DNA of 46,491 nucleotides from Archaeoglobi archaeon (GCA_029259415.1 JAPDIW010000031.1:1-46491); one strand, 5' to 3'. Positions 16,028 through 25,534 are shown, counted from the first letter of the stretch. Notes: generated by a model from the sequence alone, not told the origin. Numbers and translations: made by a program.

Positions 16028-16067
16028 TATAAGTAGGAAGAAATGAAAATGTGCATCTTTGGTCCAT
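16028..16067 (-). promoter_or_regulatory. Shared promoter element, copy 2 (divergent redox/sensor promoter)
   Basis: Read on the minus strand, ATGGACCAAAGATGCACATT through CTTATA matches copy 1 at 39 of 40 positions. It sits upstream of the minus-strand TATA for the ferredoxin operon. On the other side a plus-strand TATA (GTTTATAAAC, about 16071-16080) serves the membrane-protein gene at 16101. One bound regulator could therefore control both directions. Confidence 0.85.
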
Positions 16068-16100
16068 TTTGTTTATAAACACCTGTCCAAAATTAACAGC

Positions 16101-16775
16101 ATGCCACCACCCAAGCCATTGCCGCCAACAGAGTTTATCGCTTTTGAAGCCCTTTACTTTTCGGTAATCTTCTTGCTCTGTTTCATCCTCTATTACAAAC
16201 TGAGAGAGGTTTACAAGATCACCGACTACAAAGGATTCCATTTTTTCTCAAACACCTTCCTCTTTCTCGGTGTCGCATACTTTCTCAGGTCTGTGACCTT
16301 CCTACTGTTTACTTCAGGAGTTTTGTTGGATGAATTAAGCTTTGAGGGAGTTAGAGGATTAATGCTGTTCAGCGTTGCCTTTCTCGCTTATTCGGGATCC
16401 GTAGCTATCCTCTACAACATCTACAGCCTGCTGTGGAGGTGGCTGGAGAAGATTCCGAGTGAGGCTCTAATCCACATCATTGCAGTGCTTATAGCCCTAA
16501 TATCTATAATCGCAAGGTCACCACTCGCATTCGTAACATCTCAGCTTATCCTCATCCTCTTTTTGCTGATGGCAATATTCATCAACTACAGACATTACAG
16601 GTTCGACGGGAAGGTGAAGAGAGCCTACCCGCTCTACATCCTTCTGTTCGTCTTCTGGCTGCTCAATCTTTCACTGACATTCCGCCTCCTCCCTATTGAA
16701 TGGAGGTTCACTATCTACGGACTCTCCGTGGCAGTACTTCTCGTAATTGCGTACAGAGTTCTTAAAAAGCTCTGA
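16101..16775 (+). CDS. Seven-helix integral membrane protein, putative sensor
   Basis: 224 residues from ATG 16101 (MPPPKPLPPTEF), about 25 bases after a plus-strand TATA box. About seven hydrophobic helices fill the protein (for example ALYFSVIFLLCFILYY and HIIAVLIALISIIARSPLA), with short loops and a basic C-terminus (YRVLKKL). No enzyme motif is visible. Nine bases separate it from a winged-helix regulator gene; such archaeal pairs suggest a membrane sensor that signals to the regulator. The position opposite the redox operon supports a role in sensing its substrate or redox state. Function is inferred from context only. Confidence 0.7.
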   Translation: MPPPKPLPPTEFIAFEALYFSVIFLLCFILYYKLREVYKITDYKGFHFFSNTFLFLGVAYFLRSVTFLLFTSGVLLDELSFEGVRGLMLFSVAFLAYSGSVAILYNIYSLLWRWLEKIPSEALIHIIAVLIALISIIARSPLAFVTSQLILILFLLMAIFINYRHYRFDGKVKRAYPLYILLFVFWLLNLSLTFRLLPIEWRFTIYGLSVAVLLVIAYRVLKKL

Positions 16776-16784
16776 GGTGGTAAA

Positions 16785-17057
16785 ATGACGCGGAGAGACA
16801 GACTTGAGATCATCCACGACATCCTCTCAATAATAAGGAAGCATGGAAATTCGATTCTGCCCACTCCACTCCTGCGGTACTCCAATCTCTCAACTCAGAA
16901 CTTCAACCGGTACATGAGCGAGTTAATTGAGAAGGGGCTCGTGAGAGAAGTTCAGGATGAAAATGGGAGGAGATACTACACTCTCACCGACAAGGGCTTC
17001 AAATTCCTTGAGAAGTATCAAAAAATAAGGGAGTTCATTGAGGAGTTCGGGCTTTGA
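16785..17057 (+). CDS. Winged-helix transcriptional regulator
   Basis: 90 residues, a single winged-helix domain: helix 1 RRDRLEIIHDILSIIRKH, recognition region SNLSTQNFNRYMSELIEKGL, and wing VREVQDENGRRYYTLTDKGF. This is the archaeal HTH_45-like type. AGGTGG lies just before ATG 16785. It follows the seven-helix protein by 9 bases and ends 5 bases from the convergent DUF1566 gene. It is the best candidate to bind the 40-bp element found at three local promoters. Confidence 0.85.
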   Translation: MTRRDRLEIIHDILSIIRKHGNSILPTPLLRYSNLSTQNFNRYMSELIEKGLVREVQDENGRRYYTLTDKGFKFLEKYQKIREFIEEFGL

Positions 17058-17062
17058 GGACT

Positions 17063-18401
17063 TTAAGTTGACCTTACGAGCCTAACGAAGTTACAGATTC
17101 TCACAACATCGCCCTGCGGGCCGCGTCCATATGGGTAATCATCTGGATCGCCTGTTTTCGGGTCCGATCTCTGAGCGCCTGCCCCATGGACGTTGAATAG
17201 CTTGTAATCACCACCGAGTGTCTGCATCCAGCCAAGGGCTTTACCAAAGGCTATATAGACTGCATTTTCCCCGCCATGCATGGAGGCGTGGGTTGTGCTC
17301 GTCCAGTAGTATGGAAAGTCAACCTCTCCACCTTCGTTGATTATCGGTGTAATGTTGAATACCGGGTCTATTGCTGGCCCCCTCTTTGATGGGTCTACAG
17401 CATCGGGAGCGCGAGTGTAGTCCACTATCGACTGAAGCTCCTTCGCGTTTGGCAGTCTCCAGTTGCTGTAGCCGAGGTAGTTCTGCTCGTTCATTTTCTG
17501 AACATACGCCAAAGCTTCCTCCCATCGTCATGCAGTAGCTGCTGTCGTCCTTGGCCCACATGAGACCTGTAGCTCTGTCGGTTATTGTGCCGTCGCCGTT
17601 ATCAACGATGTCATTCTTCCCGTAGTCTGGGTTGCCCCTCACAAACAGGACGTAGAACTTTTTGGTTGCGGGATAGCCCTTAATCCTGCCGTCCGCAAAA
17701 TTAACGCCAAAAACAGCCTCCTGGCCGTTCATCACTCTTCCCACGTACTTCGTCGAGGAAAGGAACTGGGCATCTATTATCCTCTCTCCAGCGTTGATAT
17801 CTCCGTAGGCGAATTCAAAGTAAGCGGTGTTTATGAACGGCACGAGCCCCTCTCCGCTCCCCTCGCTGTACCCGCTCGGATCAATGCCACTGAACTGGAT
17901 GAGGGAGTAGAGCTCCTTTATCGAGGGTAATCGCCAGTCATCGTAGCCAAGATACTTTTCTTCGTTCAGCTTCTTCACGAAATCAAGAACTTCCTCGTAA
18001 GTCATCTTGTCGTCGTAGTTAATTACACCATCTCTGTTCCAGTCCGGAGTTTTGGTCCACATCAGCCCTGTGTTGAGGTCAGTAACTGTTCCATCACCGT
18101 TATCGACGTAACTTGGCTGATATCCTTGATACTGTGCGTCCTGACCATAGAAAGGCTCCCCCGGATTGGGACATGGAATCTCTCTGAAGTTGTCGTAGCA
18201 CTTCTCCTGAGCGGTATCGACTATCCTGTAAGGTATTTTTATGGACTCAGGCTCGCTCTCCGTGTCACTACCATGGTTTTCGATGTTAACCTCTTTATTC
18301 TCCAACGTTATTTCTTTGGAGACGTTCTCGGTTTTTACTAAGTGGTAGCCTACCACTCCTGCAAGCACTAACATGGCAATTGCAAAGACCATTTTTCTCA
18401 T
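17063..18401 (-). pseudogene. Exported tandem DUF1566 (Lcl C-terminal) protein, frameshifted
   Basis: The N-terminus MRKMVFAIAMLVLAGVVGYH is a signal peptide or anchor. Two DUF1566 domains follow, each opening with DNGDGT(V/I)TD and (N/R)(T/A)TGLMW and containing YLGY(D/S)(D/N)WRLP. One extra base near 17525 shifts the frame: without it MT is followed by WEEALAYVQKMNEQNYLGYS, giving about 445 residues. DUF1566 domains occur in surface proteins and are thought to bind ligands through a C-type-lectin-like fold. ATG 18401 lies about 27 bases after TATA CTTATATA, so the mRNA may be leaderless. The promoter carries copy 3 of the shared element. Confidence 0.8.
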
Positions 18402-18426
18402 TTCAGGTAGTTGAATCTTTAGGATA

Positions 18427-18466
18427 TATAAGCGAGGAGAAAAAGAAGTGTACATTTAAAGTCCAT
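18427..18466 (-). promoter_or_regulatory. Shared promoter element, copy 3 (DUF1566 gene)
   Basis: Aligned without gaps to copies 1 and 2 from the TATA outward, it matches at about 27 of 40 positions. Best conserved are TATAAG at the promoter end, the TGT(G/A)CAT core and GTCCAT at the far end. It has the same distance to the TATA box, which supports a common regulator. Confidence 0.6.
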
Positions 18467-18657
18467 CATTGCGCTGGTAGTATGAGGACACTTGTAGTTT
18501 TTGAGAATTTTGCCTTTGTTAAGCTTTAGGATGCTTTAAAGCTTGGCTATTGCCGATGAATTATTCTGATCAGTCGGATGAAGGGTCCAAGTACAAGTGG
18601 GAATCTTGGTGCATCTCATTGAAAATCTTTTAATAGTATAAAATGTCAAATCATAGC

Positions 18658-19293
18658 ATGCCAACTGACTCTGCCTTGCAGGCTTTGGCTATACTGAGGG
18701 ACGCGGGACAGTTCAAGTGGTATGTCATCACTCTGCTTCTGGTTGTGATTTATGTCTATGCGGTTGAGTTGGAAAAGAAGAACTACAGAGCTGTCTTTGC
18801 AGGCCTCGCCTTCTGGGGTATGGACTGGTTCAACGAGATCTGGAATGCTTTAGTTTTCCACTTCACGAACTACGCTGCAGTGTGGATGGCTCCTGGAAAT
18901 ACTGCCTACCTCATCCTGATTGGTTTGAATATCGAGATTTCGATGATGTTCGCAATTATGGGCGTTGCTGCGACCAAACTTCTTCCGGAAGACAAAAACG
19001 CCAGAGTCCTTGGAATCCCCAACAGGTTTTTCTATGCGGTTGTGCTTTCTGCAGCCTGCGTTGCTGTTGAAGTTATTCTCAATGCTGCTGGAGTTCTCGT
19101 CTGGGAATATCCCTGGTGGAACGCCGGAATGCCCGTCCTTATTTTCTTGATAGGCTACCTGCCGTTCTTCCTTGTTGCCTACTGGGTTTACGACATGGAT
19201 TCGACGAGAAAACAGGCCATGACGGCTGGTGCAATACTGTCTTTCGATGCTGCACTGCTTGTAATCTTTGGCGGAATTCTTGGATGGATTTAA
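18658..19293 (+). CDS. Multi-spanning membrane protein of unknown function
   Basis: 211 residues from ATG 18658 (MPTDSALQALAILRDAGQFK); ATG 18643 would add five. I prefer 18658 because the TATA-like TTTTAATA at 18628-18634 then lies about 27 bases upstream, fitting a leaderless mRNA. There are six hydrophobic helices (WYVITLLLVVIYVYAVELEK; NRFFYAVVLSAACVAVEVIL; PVLIFLIGYLPFFLVAYWVY). FWGMDWFNEIWNALVFHFTN is rich in aromatic and acidic residues and may line a polar site. I do not recognise the family. It stands alone between the surface-protein region and engB. Confidence 0.7.
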   Translation: MPTDSALQALAILRDAGQFKWYVITLLLVVIYVYAVELEKKNYRAVFAGLAFWGMDWFNEIWNALVFHFTNYAAVWMAPGNTAYLILIGLNIEISMMFAIMGVAATKLLPEDKNARVLGIPNRFFYAVVLSAACVAVEVILNAAGVLVWEYPWWNAGMPVLIFLIGYLPFFLVAYWVYDMDSTRKQAMTAGAILSFDAALLVIFGGILGWI

Positions 19294-19322
19294 TTATTAA
19301 GCCATTCTACATTTTTTGAGTC

Positions 19323-19916
19323 ATGAAGGCAAAAGAGGTCATACTTGCTGGCAGATCGAACGTGGGGAAATCAACATTATTCTCCTCTCTGCTAAAAGTT
19401 GAGGTGAGGAAGGGGAAGAAGCCCGGAACAACGATCAAACCCAACTCTTTTCAGTTTGGGAAGGTGATCTTCACCGATCTGCCGGGATTCGGTTACGTAA
19501 GCGGTTATAAGAGGAGTTTCAGCGAGAAGGTTAAGGACTTTGTTGTGGAATACATTGAAACAAATGCCAGAAGAATAGTCGCCTCTGTGGAGGTAATCGA
19601 TGCAAGCTCCTTCCTTGAAATCGCCGAGAGGTGGGAGAGAAGAGGTAACATCCCGGTCGAGATAGAGATGTTTGAGTTTCTGAATGAAGTTACCCCAAGG
19701 GTTTTCCTTGCAGCTAACAAGATGGACAAGGTTGACGACTATTCAATCCTTAACAAAATCGCTGAGAAGCTCGGAATGCAGCCGCCGTGGGAGAACTGGA
19801 AGCACGTCATTTATCCGGTCTGTGCTAAAAAGGGTGAGGTTTCAACCCTTAAGCGGGATTTAAAACAATACCTTCTATCTCTCAACCTTAAAGATGCGGC
19901 CAAAGCGTTTAGGTAG
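19323..19916 (+). CDS. engB: EngB-family GTP-binding protein
   Basis: 197 residues. It carries the GTPase motifs G1 GRSNVGKST, G2 region KPGTTIKPNSF, G3 DLPGFGYVSG and G4 NKMDKVDDYS. The PGTT and DLPGFGY pattern is that of EngB/YihA, which in bacteria assists large-subunit assembly; archaeal members probably act on ribosomes too. Its last 42 bases overlap the convergent MFS gene. The length is normal. Confidence 0.92.
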   Translation: MKAKEVILAGRSNVGKSTLFSSLLKVEVRKGKKPGTTIKPNSFQFGKVIFTDLPGFGYVSGYKRSFSEKVKDFVVEYIETNARRIVASVEVIDASSFLEIAERWERRGNIPVEIEMFEFLNEVTPRVFLAANKMDKVDDYSILNKIAEKLGMQPPWENWKHVIYPVCAKKGEVSTLKRDLKQYLLSLNLKDAAKAFR

Positions 19917-20993
19917 TGTCAGAGGAGAAAAGGCAAGGGTTACAACGGCAAGAGTCAGCATCATGCTCTGGTAGCTAAGAAATCCAGCCATGTAGCCAGC
20001 CAAAGCTGTTCCCACAAAAATCCCTGCATTGAGAACCGTGTTGGCCACACCCATCGCATAACCCCTGTTCTCGTAGTCTGACGCAGCAGCAAAAACTGCT
20101 GTGTTGACAATCCCGTTTCCAGCACCACAGAGCAGAGAGGCGAAGAAAAGGAAGATCAAATCTGACTTTGTAGCTGAAAAAAGCCCGATTGCAGTGACAG
20201 CCATCCCGAAGACTGCAACCAAACCCCTTCCAGCCATATCAGCCATTATTCCTGCGGGTATTCGTATTAAGGCAGAGAAAAAGAAAAGCACAGCCACCAG
20301 TATTCCAGCCTGCTGAGGTGAAAGTCCCATATCCGGAGCGTAATATGGGATTGCGAAAAGAGCGAGAGAGGAAGACGTCGCCGTTCCTACAAACATGACG
20401 GCATAAAATGAAGCCAACTCCTTCGGAAAGATGAGCTTGGGTCTTGCCATATCTTTGGGTTTGCAACTATCTCTAACTCCGACAAGCAGAGAAAGAGCCA
20501 GTAGTGAGAAAAAGAGAGCCAAAATGAATGCAGATTTCATCCCATACAAATCCGAAACAGATCCTCCTGCAAGTGGCCCGGCAAAGAAGCCAAGCATGAG
20601 TGCGGTCTGCAACCTTCCTATGGCCTCACCTCTTTTACCCTCTTCCGAAATGTCTGCTACCAGAGCGTTCAGAGAGGGGACGTAGAGAGCGCTTCCCAAA
20701 CCGTGAAGAGTTCTCGAAAAAATTAGAAGTGAGGGGGTGTTTGACTGCAGATACAGGAATGAAGCAAAAACGCTCGTTAAAGCCCCACCAACCAAAAAAC
20801 GCCTTCTCCCATACAGTTCACTGAGGAAGCCAAATGGAGTCATGGCTAATGCAGGAACCAGGGCAAAAACTCCTGCTGCGATTGCCGACAAAAGAACAGA
20901 AGCTCCGAGGGATGATGCGTAAGAGGGGATTATAGGAATAACGCAGCTAAGTGCGGCATATGCGAAGAATCCAGAAAGTATGAGTCTTAGCAT
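19875..20993 (-). CDS. Major facilitator superfamily transporter
   Basis: 372 residues, twelve hydrophobic helices. The signature loop between helices 2 and 3 is GFLSELYGRRRFLVGGAL, the MFS G-x-x-x-D/E-x-x-G-R-R motif. LHGLGSALYVPSLNALVADI and GFFAGPLAGGSVSDLYGMKS match the antiporter motif (motif C) of drug/proton exporters. A repeat of the loop occurs in the second half (GIMADMAGRGLV). It is probably a proton-coupled exporter; the substrate is unknown. It converges on engB with a 42-base overlap. Confidence 0.9.
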   Translation of the reverse strand: MLRLILSGFFAYAALSCVIPIIPSYASSLGASVLLSAIAAGVFALVPALAMTPFGFLSELYGRRRFLVGGALTSVFASFLYLQSNTPSLLIFSRTLHGLGSALYVPSLNALVADISEEGKRGEAIGRLQTALMLGFFAGPLAGGSVSDLYGMKSAFILALFFSLLALSLLVGVRDSCKPKDMARPKLIFPKELASFYAVMFVGTATSSSLALFAIPYYAPDMGLSPQQAGILVAVLFFFSALIRIPAGIMADMAGRGLVAVFGMAVTAIGLFSATKSDLIFLFFASLLCGAGNGIVNTAVFAAASDYENRGYAMGVANTVLNAGIFVGTALAGYMAGFLSYQSMMLTLAVVTLAFSPLTLPKRFGRIFKVER

Positions 20994-21081
20994 TACTCAA
21001 AGTCTTTCTGTAGGTATTTAAAGTTAGGGCTTTATAGTTAATTGTAGAAAATTATAAATATTTTGCCACCAAATATTTTTG

Positions 21082-22599
21082 ATGAGTTCAATTCTTGCAG
21101 TTGATGTTGGAACGACCTCCATCAAGGCTGGCATAATTAATACCAAAAATTTCGAAGCAGAGCTTACTGAGTCAACAAAGGCTGTTGTGGAGTATCCCAA
21201 AAAGCACTGGGCCGAGAAGAATCCCGATAAGCTTTGGAACAGCATTGTTGAGGTTTGCAGACCTCTTGCAGAAAAGGTGAATCCTGACGCCATCGTTTTC
21301 GGAGCGCACATGGCTGGTGTTGTTCCGGTTGATGAGGAAGGCAACGCGCTGAGGAACATAATAACGTGGCTTGATGAGAGAGCTGCAGGTCTGCCAGAGG
21401 ACATATGGAAGGGGTTGGTTAAGATTCAGGGGTACTCTCTGACAAAGCTCATAAAGTTCCTTCGCCTAACTGGTGGAGCGCCATCGAGGACAGGGAAGGA
21501 CCCAATTTCCAAAATTGTCTGGATAAGGGAGAACGAGCCTGACGTTTTCAACAAAACCTACAAAATGCTGGATGTGAGAGGTTACATTGTTGCGAGGGCA
21601 ACCGGAAGTTTTGTAACATCTCCCGACGAGGCTCACCTTACGTGGCTTGCAGACACTCGCGGTGGGAAGGCGAGATGGTCAGAAAGCATTCTGAAGGACT
21701 ACGATTTGCTAATATCGCTTTTCCCTGAAATAAAGAACTCCACAGAAATTGCAGGTTACCTACGCCCGGAGGTGAGGAAAGAACTTGGAGTTAGCGGAGA
21801 AGTTCCGGTTATGGTCGGCTCAGGAGATATTGCTGCAGCAGCCATCGGCTCTGGAGCTGTTAGGGACAACGAGTGCCACATTTATGTTGGAACGAGCGAC
21901 TGGGTCGCTACCCACATTCCAAGCAGAAAGACGGATATCTTTCACTTCATAGGGAGCCTTATGAGTGCTATCCCTGAAAAATACCTCCTCATTGCAGAGC
22001 AGGAAGTGGCGGCAGGAGCTTTGGAGTGGGCGATGAAGCTGGTGGGCATAGAGGGGGACTACGATTTGGTCAAGGAGCTTGTTGAGAAGTCACCACCTGG
22101 AAAGCTGATCTTCATGCCGTGGTTCTACGGGGAGAGGGCTCCGATTGACGATCCTTACGTCAGAGGAGGGCTGGTGAACGTTGGGCTTGACAGCGGGAGA
22201 GAGGAGGTGCTGAGGGCAATGATGGAAGGAGTTGCGTTAAACATCAAGTGGGTCTTTGGTTACGTCGAAAAGATGACCGCTCCGCAGGAGATGGTCAGTA
22301 TAGTCGGAGGAGGAGCGCTTTTTGACATCTGGTGTCAGATTATAGCCAACGCCGTCAAAAGACCGCTGAAAAGGATAAAGCATCCTGAGCAGACCGGTTT
22401 GAGAGGCTTGGCGACCATGGCTGCCGTTGGGCTGAGAGAAGAGAGTTTTGAAAGTGCTGCAGCGAAGTTCGAGGTTGACAGAATCTTTAAGCCAGTTGAG
22501 GAGGAGGCAAGAGTTTACGACAGGCTTTTCGAGTACTACAAGGAGCTGTACAGCAGGCTGAAAAAGGTTTACAGAAAGCTGAACTCAGCGGAATATTAG
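21082..22599 (+). CDS. FGGY-family carbohydrate kinase (xylulokinase-like)
   Basis: 505 residues, the usual length. SSILAVDVGTTSIKAGI is the phosphate-1 loop of the actin-fold sugar kinases, NIITWLDERAAG holds the conserved aspartates near the substrate, and IYVGTSDWVATHI and VSIVGGGALFDIWCQI are the phosphate-2 and adenosine regions. The closest overall layout is xylulokinase, but the sugar cannot be fixed. ATG 21082 lies about 25 bases after TATA ATTATAAATA. It converges with a PLP enzyme gene, overlapping 15 bases. Confidence 0.9.
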   Translation: MSSILAVDVGTTSIKAGIINTKNFEAELTESTKAVVEYPKKHWAEKNPDKLWNSIVEVCRPLAEKVNPDAIVFGAHMAGVVPVDEEGNALRNIITWLDERAAGLPEDIWKGLVKIQGYSLTKLIKFLRLTGGAPSRTGKDPISKIVWIRENEPDVFNKTYKMLDVRGYIVARATGSFVTSPDEAHLTWLADTRGGKARWSESILKDYDLLISLFPEIKNSTEIAGYLRPEVRKELGVSGEVPVMVGSGDIAAAAIGSGAVRDNECHIYVGTSDWVATHIPSRKTDIFHFIGSLMSAIPEKYLLIAEQEVAAGALEWAMKLVGIEGDYDLVKELVEKSPPGKLIFMPWFYGERAPIDDPYVRGGLVNVGLDSGREEVLRAMMEGVALNIKWVFGYVEKMTAPQEMVSIVGGGALFDIWCQIIANAVKRPLKRIKHPEQTGLRGLATMAAVGLREESFESAAAKFEVDRIFKPVEEEARVYDRLFEYYKELYSRLKKVYRKLNSAEY

Positions 22600-23958
22600 C
22601 TCGTTGATGAAATGTTTGAACACACTTTCGACGACTTCTGGCGGCATTGAGTGGATAAGCTCTGAAATCAGCTCGGAATCCTCGGGAAGTCCATCCTCTC
22701 TGAACTTAAGGTTGGAGAGGTCGAACGATGAAACGTCCGGATAGCTTTCCACGGCTTTGGGCAGCACCTCCTCCATATCTTTGATAAACTCGTCAACTAC
22801 ATCCGCATGGGCAGGGATGACTGAGAAATGCAGGCTGCGCGGAAAGCCAAGAGCCTTGGAGCCCGGCTGTGACTGTACATACCACCCTTTTTCAGCCATA
22901 AGCGTGCTCACCTTGAAGAGATTGTGCTTGTCTGAGGTGAAGGCCATAACCGCCCCCTCTGGCTTCCCTATTAGCTCCAAGCCCAGCTCTCTAAGACCTT
23001 CAATCAATCTTTTCTTGGCGTAGAGCGTCTTCTCTGCAAGTCTGAGGTAGCCATCAAATCCAAGGTAGTTCATCACTGCCCATGTCGCAGCGAGTGTTCC
23101 GGCGGAGCGGGTTGAGAGTACGGCAGTATTGACTAGCGGATAACCCGGCCAGGAGGCCATGACGAAAATCTGCCCCTCTCTCAGCTTCGCATTTCTGTAT
23201 AGTATCACAGAAGCACCTCTTGGAGACAGGCCGTACTTGTGGAAGTCGGCAGAGATGGAATGAACACCCTCAACGCTGAAGTCAAAATCGGGAATTTCCT
23301 CTCCAAGCTCTCTGAAGAAGGGGAGGTGAAATCCACCCAGACAGGCATCGACGTGCAGCCAGACTTTATGGTCATTGGCAACGTCAGCAAGACTGTTAAT
23401 ATCATCCACAACGCCAAAAGGATAGTTTGGTGCTGAACCAACGATCATCGCAGTTTTGCCGTTAACAAGCCCCTTCACACTTTCAACATCAGCTCTCAGC
23501 TCATCATCGAGTTTTGCTCTTAAACACTTCATTCCTAAGTACTCCGCACTTTTCCAGAAAGCAGGATGGGCAGTTGCTGGTAAAACAACCTCAGGAACCA
23601 CGTCTTTCCCCCTCTCCTTCCTGAACTTCTCCCTCGCAGCTTTCATGGCGAGCATTATGCTTTCTGTCCCTCCGTAGGTGAAGTTTCCCACAGTCTCTTC
23701 ATCCCCTTGCAGCAGTGATGCCGTCATTCGCACAACTTCTTTCTCCATTCTCAGGAGGCTTGGGAAGCACGTGAAGTCGAGCATTGTCTTGTCCATGTAC
23801 ATCAGGTATGCCTTTCTTGCGAGTTCCACAACATCCTTCAGCCCGGCGTAGTAGATGTGTCCCCACATCCTCTTGCTGTGGGGATCAAAGTCGTTCTTCG
23901 CGAGATCATTGAGCTTTCTTATAATTTCTTCCGCATCGTTTCCTTCAGGAAAGTTCAT
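22585..23958 (-). CDS. PLP-dependent group II decarboxylase / sphingosine-phosphate-lyase-like enzyme
   Basis: 457 residues. NFTYGGTESIMLAMKAAREK is the PLP-phosphate and substrate loop, WLHVDACLGGFHLPF has the aspartate that holds the PLP ring nitrogen, and ISADFHKYGLSPRGASV contains the Schiff-base lysine. The HKYG and VDACLGGF forms are those of sphingosine-1-phosphate lyase relatives rather than glutamate decarboxylase. In archaea the true substrate of this group is not settled; a lyase on a phosphorylated amino alcohol or an amino-acid decarboxylase are both possible. Confidence 0.85.
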   Translation of the reverse strand: MNFPEGNDAEEIIRKLNDLAKNDFDPHSKRMWGHIYYAGLKDVVELARKAYLMYMDKTMLDFTCFPSLLRMEKEVVRMTASLLQGDEETVGNFTYGGTESIMLAMKAAREKFRKERGKDVVPEVVLPATAHPAFWKSAEYLGMKCLRAKLDDELRADVESVKGLVNGKTAMIVGSAPNYPFGVVDDINSLADVANDHKVWLHVDACLGGFHLPFFRELGEEIPDFDFSVEGVHSISADFHKYGLSPRGASVILYRNAKLREGQIFVMASWPGYPLVNTAVLSTRSAGTLAATWAVMNYLGFDGYLRLAEKTLYAKKRLIEGLRELGLELIGKPEGAVMAFTSDKHNLFKVSTLMAEKGWYVQSQPGSKALGFPRSLHFSVIPAHADVVDEFIKDMEEVLPKAVESYPDVSSFDLSNLKFREDGLPEDSELISELIHSMPPEVVESVFKHFINELIFR

Positions 23959-24028
23959 GATTTAAGTTGAATTGAATTCAAAAAATTTTACCTCAAAGCT
24001 TTTATTATGCTCACTCTTATTTAAATCA

Positions 24029-25534
24029 ATGCCCACCGAAACAGAATCCATTGCCCTCGCACTGATAGCTTTTGGAGTCTACTGGGGAGTTGTTGAGTGG
24101 CTTAGAAGAAGGGGAACTCTTGAGAAATTCAACATAACGGCCTACGGCCCAATTTTGATGATCAGGACTAAGAAGGGGCTTGAGCTACTTGAAAAGCTTT
24201 CAAGGCCAAAAAGATTCTGGAGGCTTTTTGCTGACCTTGGTCTTCCAGCAGTTTTTGCCGGAATGGTTTTCATGTTCTCCTTAATTCTGATTGCCGATTA
24301 CGTCATGCTCACCAATCCTCCCGAGCCATCGGAATTGACAAGCCCGAGAGCCGCTCTGCTTTTGCCCGGCGTTAATCCCTTCATCCCAATTGTCTGGGGG
24401 ACGATAGGGCTTGTTGTTACTCTAATCGTCCATGAGTTCAGCCATGCTATCCTCTGCAGGGTTGAGGGTGTTACTGTAAAATCGTTGGGGATTATTCTCG
24501 CTTTTATCCCCATAGGCGGGTTTGCCGAACCTGAAGAGAGCGAAATAATGGACAAGGAGAGGACAAAAAGCTCTGCCAGAATCAGAATTTTCTCTGCTGG
24601 AGTTGTGAGCAACTTCGTTGTGGCATTTATCGCATTTGCTCTCTTCTTCTCCATGCTCCCCTCAGTCCAGCCTGCACTTGTGGCGGTAAATGACAGTGGG
24701 GTTGTGCATGGGAGGATTGTTGAGGTTAACGGTGTAAAGGTTGCGGACATCGAAGATGTGAAGGCTGTTTTGCAGAATGCGGAGATTGCGGAAATAACTA
24801 TTGAGAAAGACGGGGAACTGGAGAAGCTTAGCGTTCCGGCGGTGATGGGCGTAAAGGTGATAGGCCTCTACTCTGAAAATGGCGAGAAATTCCCTGCGGA
24901 GCTTGCAGGGATGAAAGCGGGTATGCTGATAGTGAGGATAGACGATACGCCAATTAACGGTTACAGTGATTTTCAGAGGAAGATGCAGGAAACTAAACCT
25001 GGCCAGAAAGTCAGTGTGGTCGTTTACGACAACGGAACCTTCAGAACTTTCAATGTGACGCTTGCGGGAAAAGGTGAGAAAGGATTTTTAGGGGTTTATG
25101 TCAGCACCTTTGACTCTATCGACGGTGTAAATGTCTTCTACTCCAAACCGATGCTCGACGAGTTGAAATCTGTGCCTGAACTCATCAAATCCGTTGGAGG
25201 GTGGCTTTATCTCATCGCGATGCCCTTCAGATTTCAGGGCTTTACAGGAGCCTTCGAATCTCTCTTCATCGCCCCTCAGTGGGTTTTCTGGACTCTCAAC
25301 ACTCTTTACTGGGTGGGGTGGATTAACTTCTACGTTGGACTCTTCAACTGCCTTCCGGCAATTCCGCTTGATGGTGGGAGAGTTTTCCACGAAGTTTTCG
25401 CAAAACTGCTTGCGAGAAAGTATGGCGAGAGGGCTGAGGAAATTTCCATGAAAGTTGTCAAGTTCTTCGCGTTTATCGTCTTCTTTTCCATCCTTATGTC
25501 GATAACAATTCCCAACATCGAGGGGCTGATATGA
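24029..25534 (+). CDS. Site-2 protease family membrane metalloprotease with PDZ domain
   Basis: 501 residues from ATG 24029; a TATA-like TTTTATTAT at about 24000-24007 fits a leaderless start, and the longer upstream frame is unlikely. VVTLIVHEFSHAILCRVEGV has the HExxH zinc site within a membrane helix, and FNCLPAIPLDGGRVFHEVFA the third ligand (LDG). Between them is a PDZ-like domain (about residues 235-380; PAELAGMKAGMLIVRIDDTP). These enzymes cut membrane-bound regulators or signal remnants inside the bilayer. ATGA overlap with the next gene shows coupling to the tRNA thiolase. Confidence 0.92.
   Translation: MPTETESIALALIAFGVYWGVVEWLRRRGTLEKFNITAYGPILMIRTKKGLELLEKLSRPKRFWRLFADLGLPAVFAGMVFMFSLILIADYVMLTNPPEPSELTSPRAALLLPGVNPFIPIVWGTIGLVVTLIVHEFSHAILCRVEGVTVKSLGIILAFIPIGGFAEPEESEIMDKERTKSSARIRIFSAGVVSNFVVAFIAFALFFSMLPSVQPALVAVNDSGVVHGRIVEVNGVKVADIEDVKAVLQNAEIAEITIEKDGELEKLSVPAVMGVKVIGLYSENGEKFPAELAGMKAGMLIVRIDDTPINGYSDFQRKMQETKPGQKVSVVVYDNGTFRTFNVTLAGKGEKGFLGVYVSTFDSIDGVNVFYSKPMLDELKSVPELIKSVGGWLYLIAMPFRFQGFTGAFESLFIAPQWVFWTLNTLYWVGWINFYVGLFNCLPAIPLDGGRVFHEVFAKLLARKYGERAEEISMKVVKFFAFIVFFSILMSITIPNIEGLI

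Noticed and set aside
18571-18625. Fourth copy of the shared 40-bp promoter element before the membrane protein at 18658
   Set aside because: Only GTGCATCT is shared; spacing and the rest of the element do not match.
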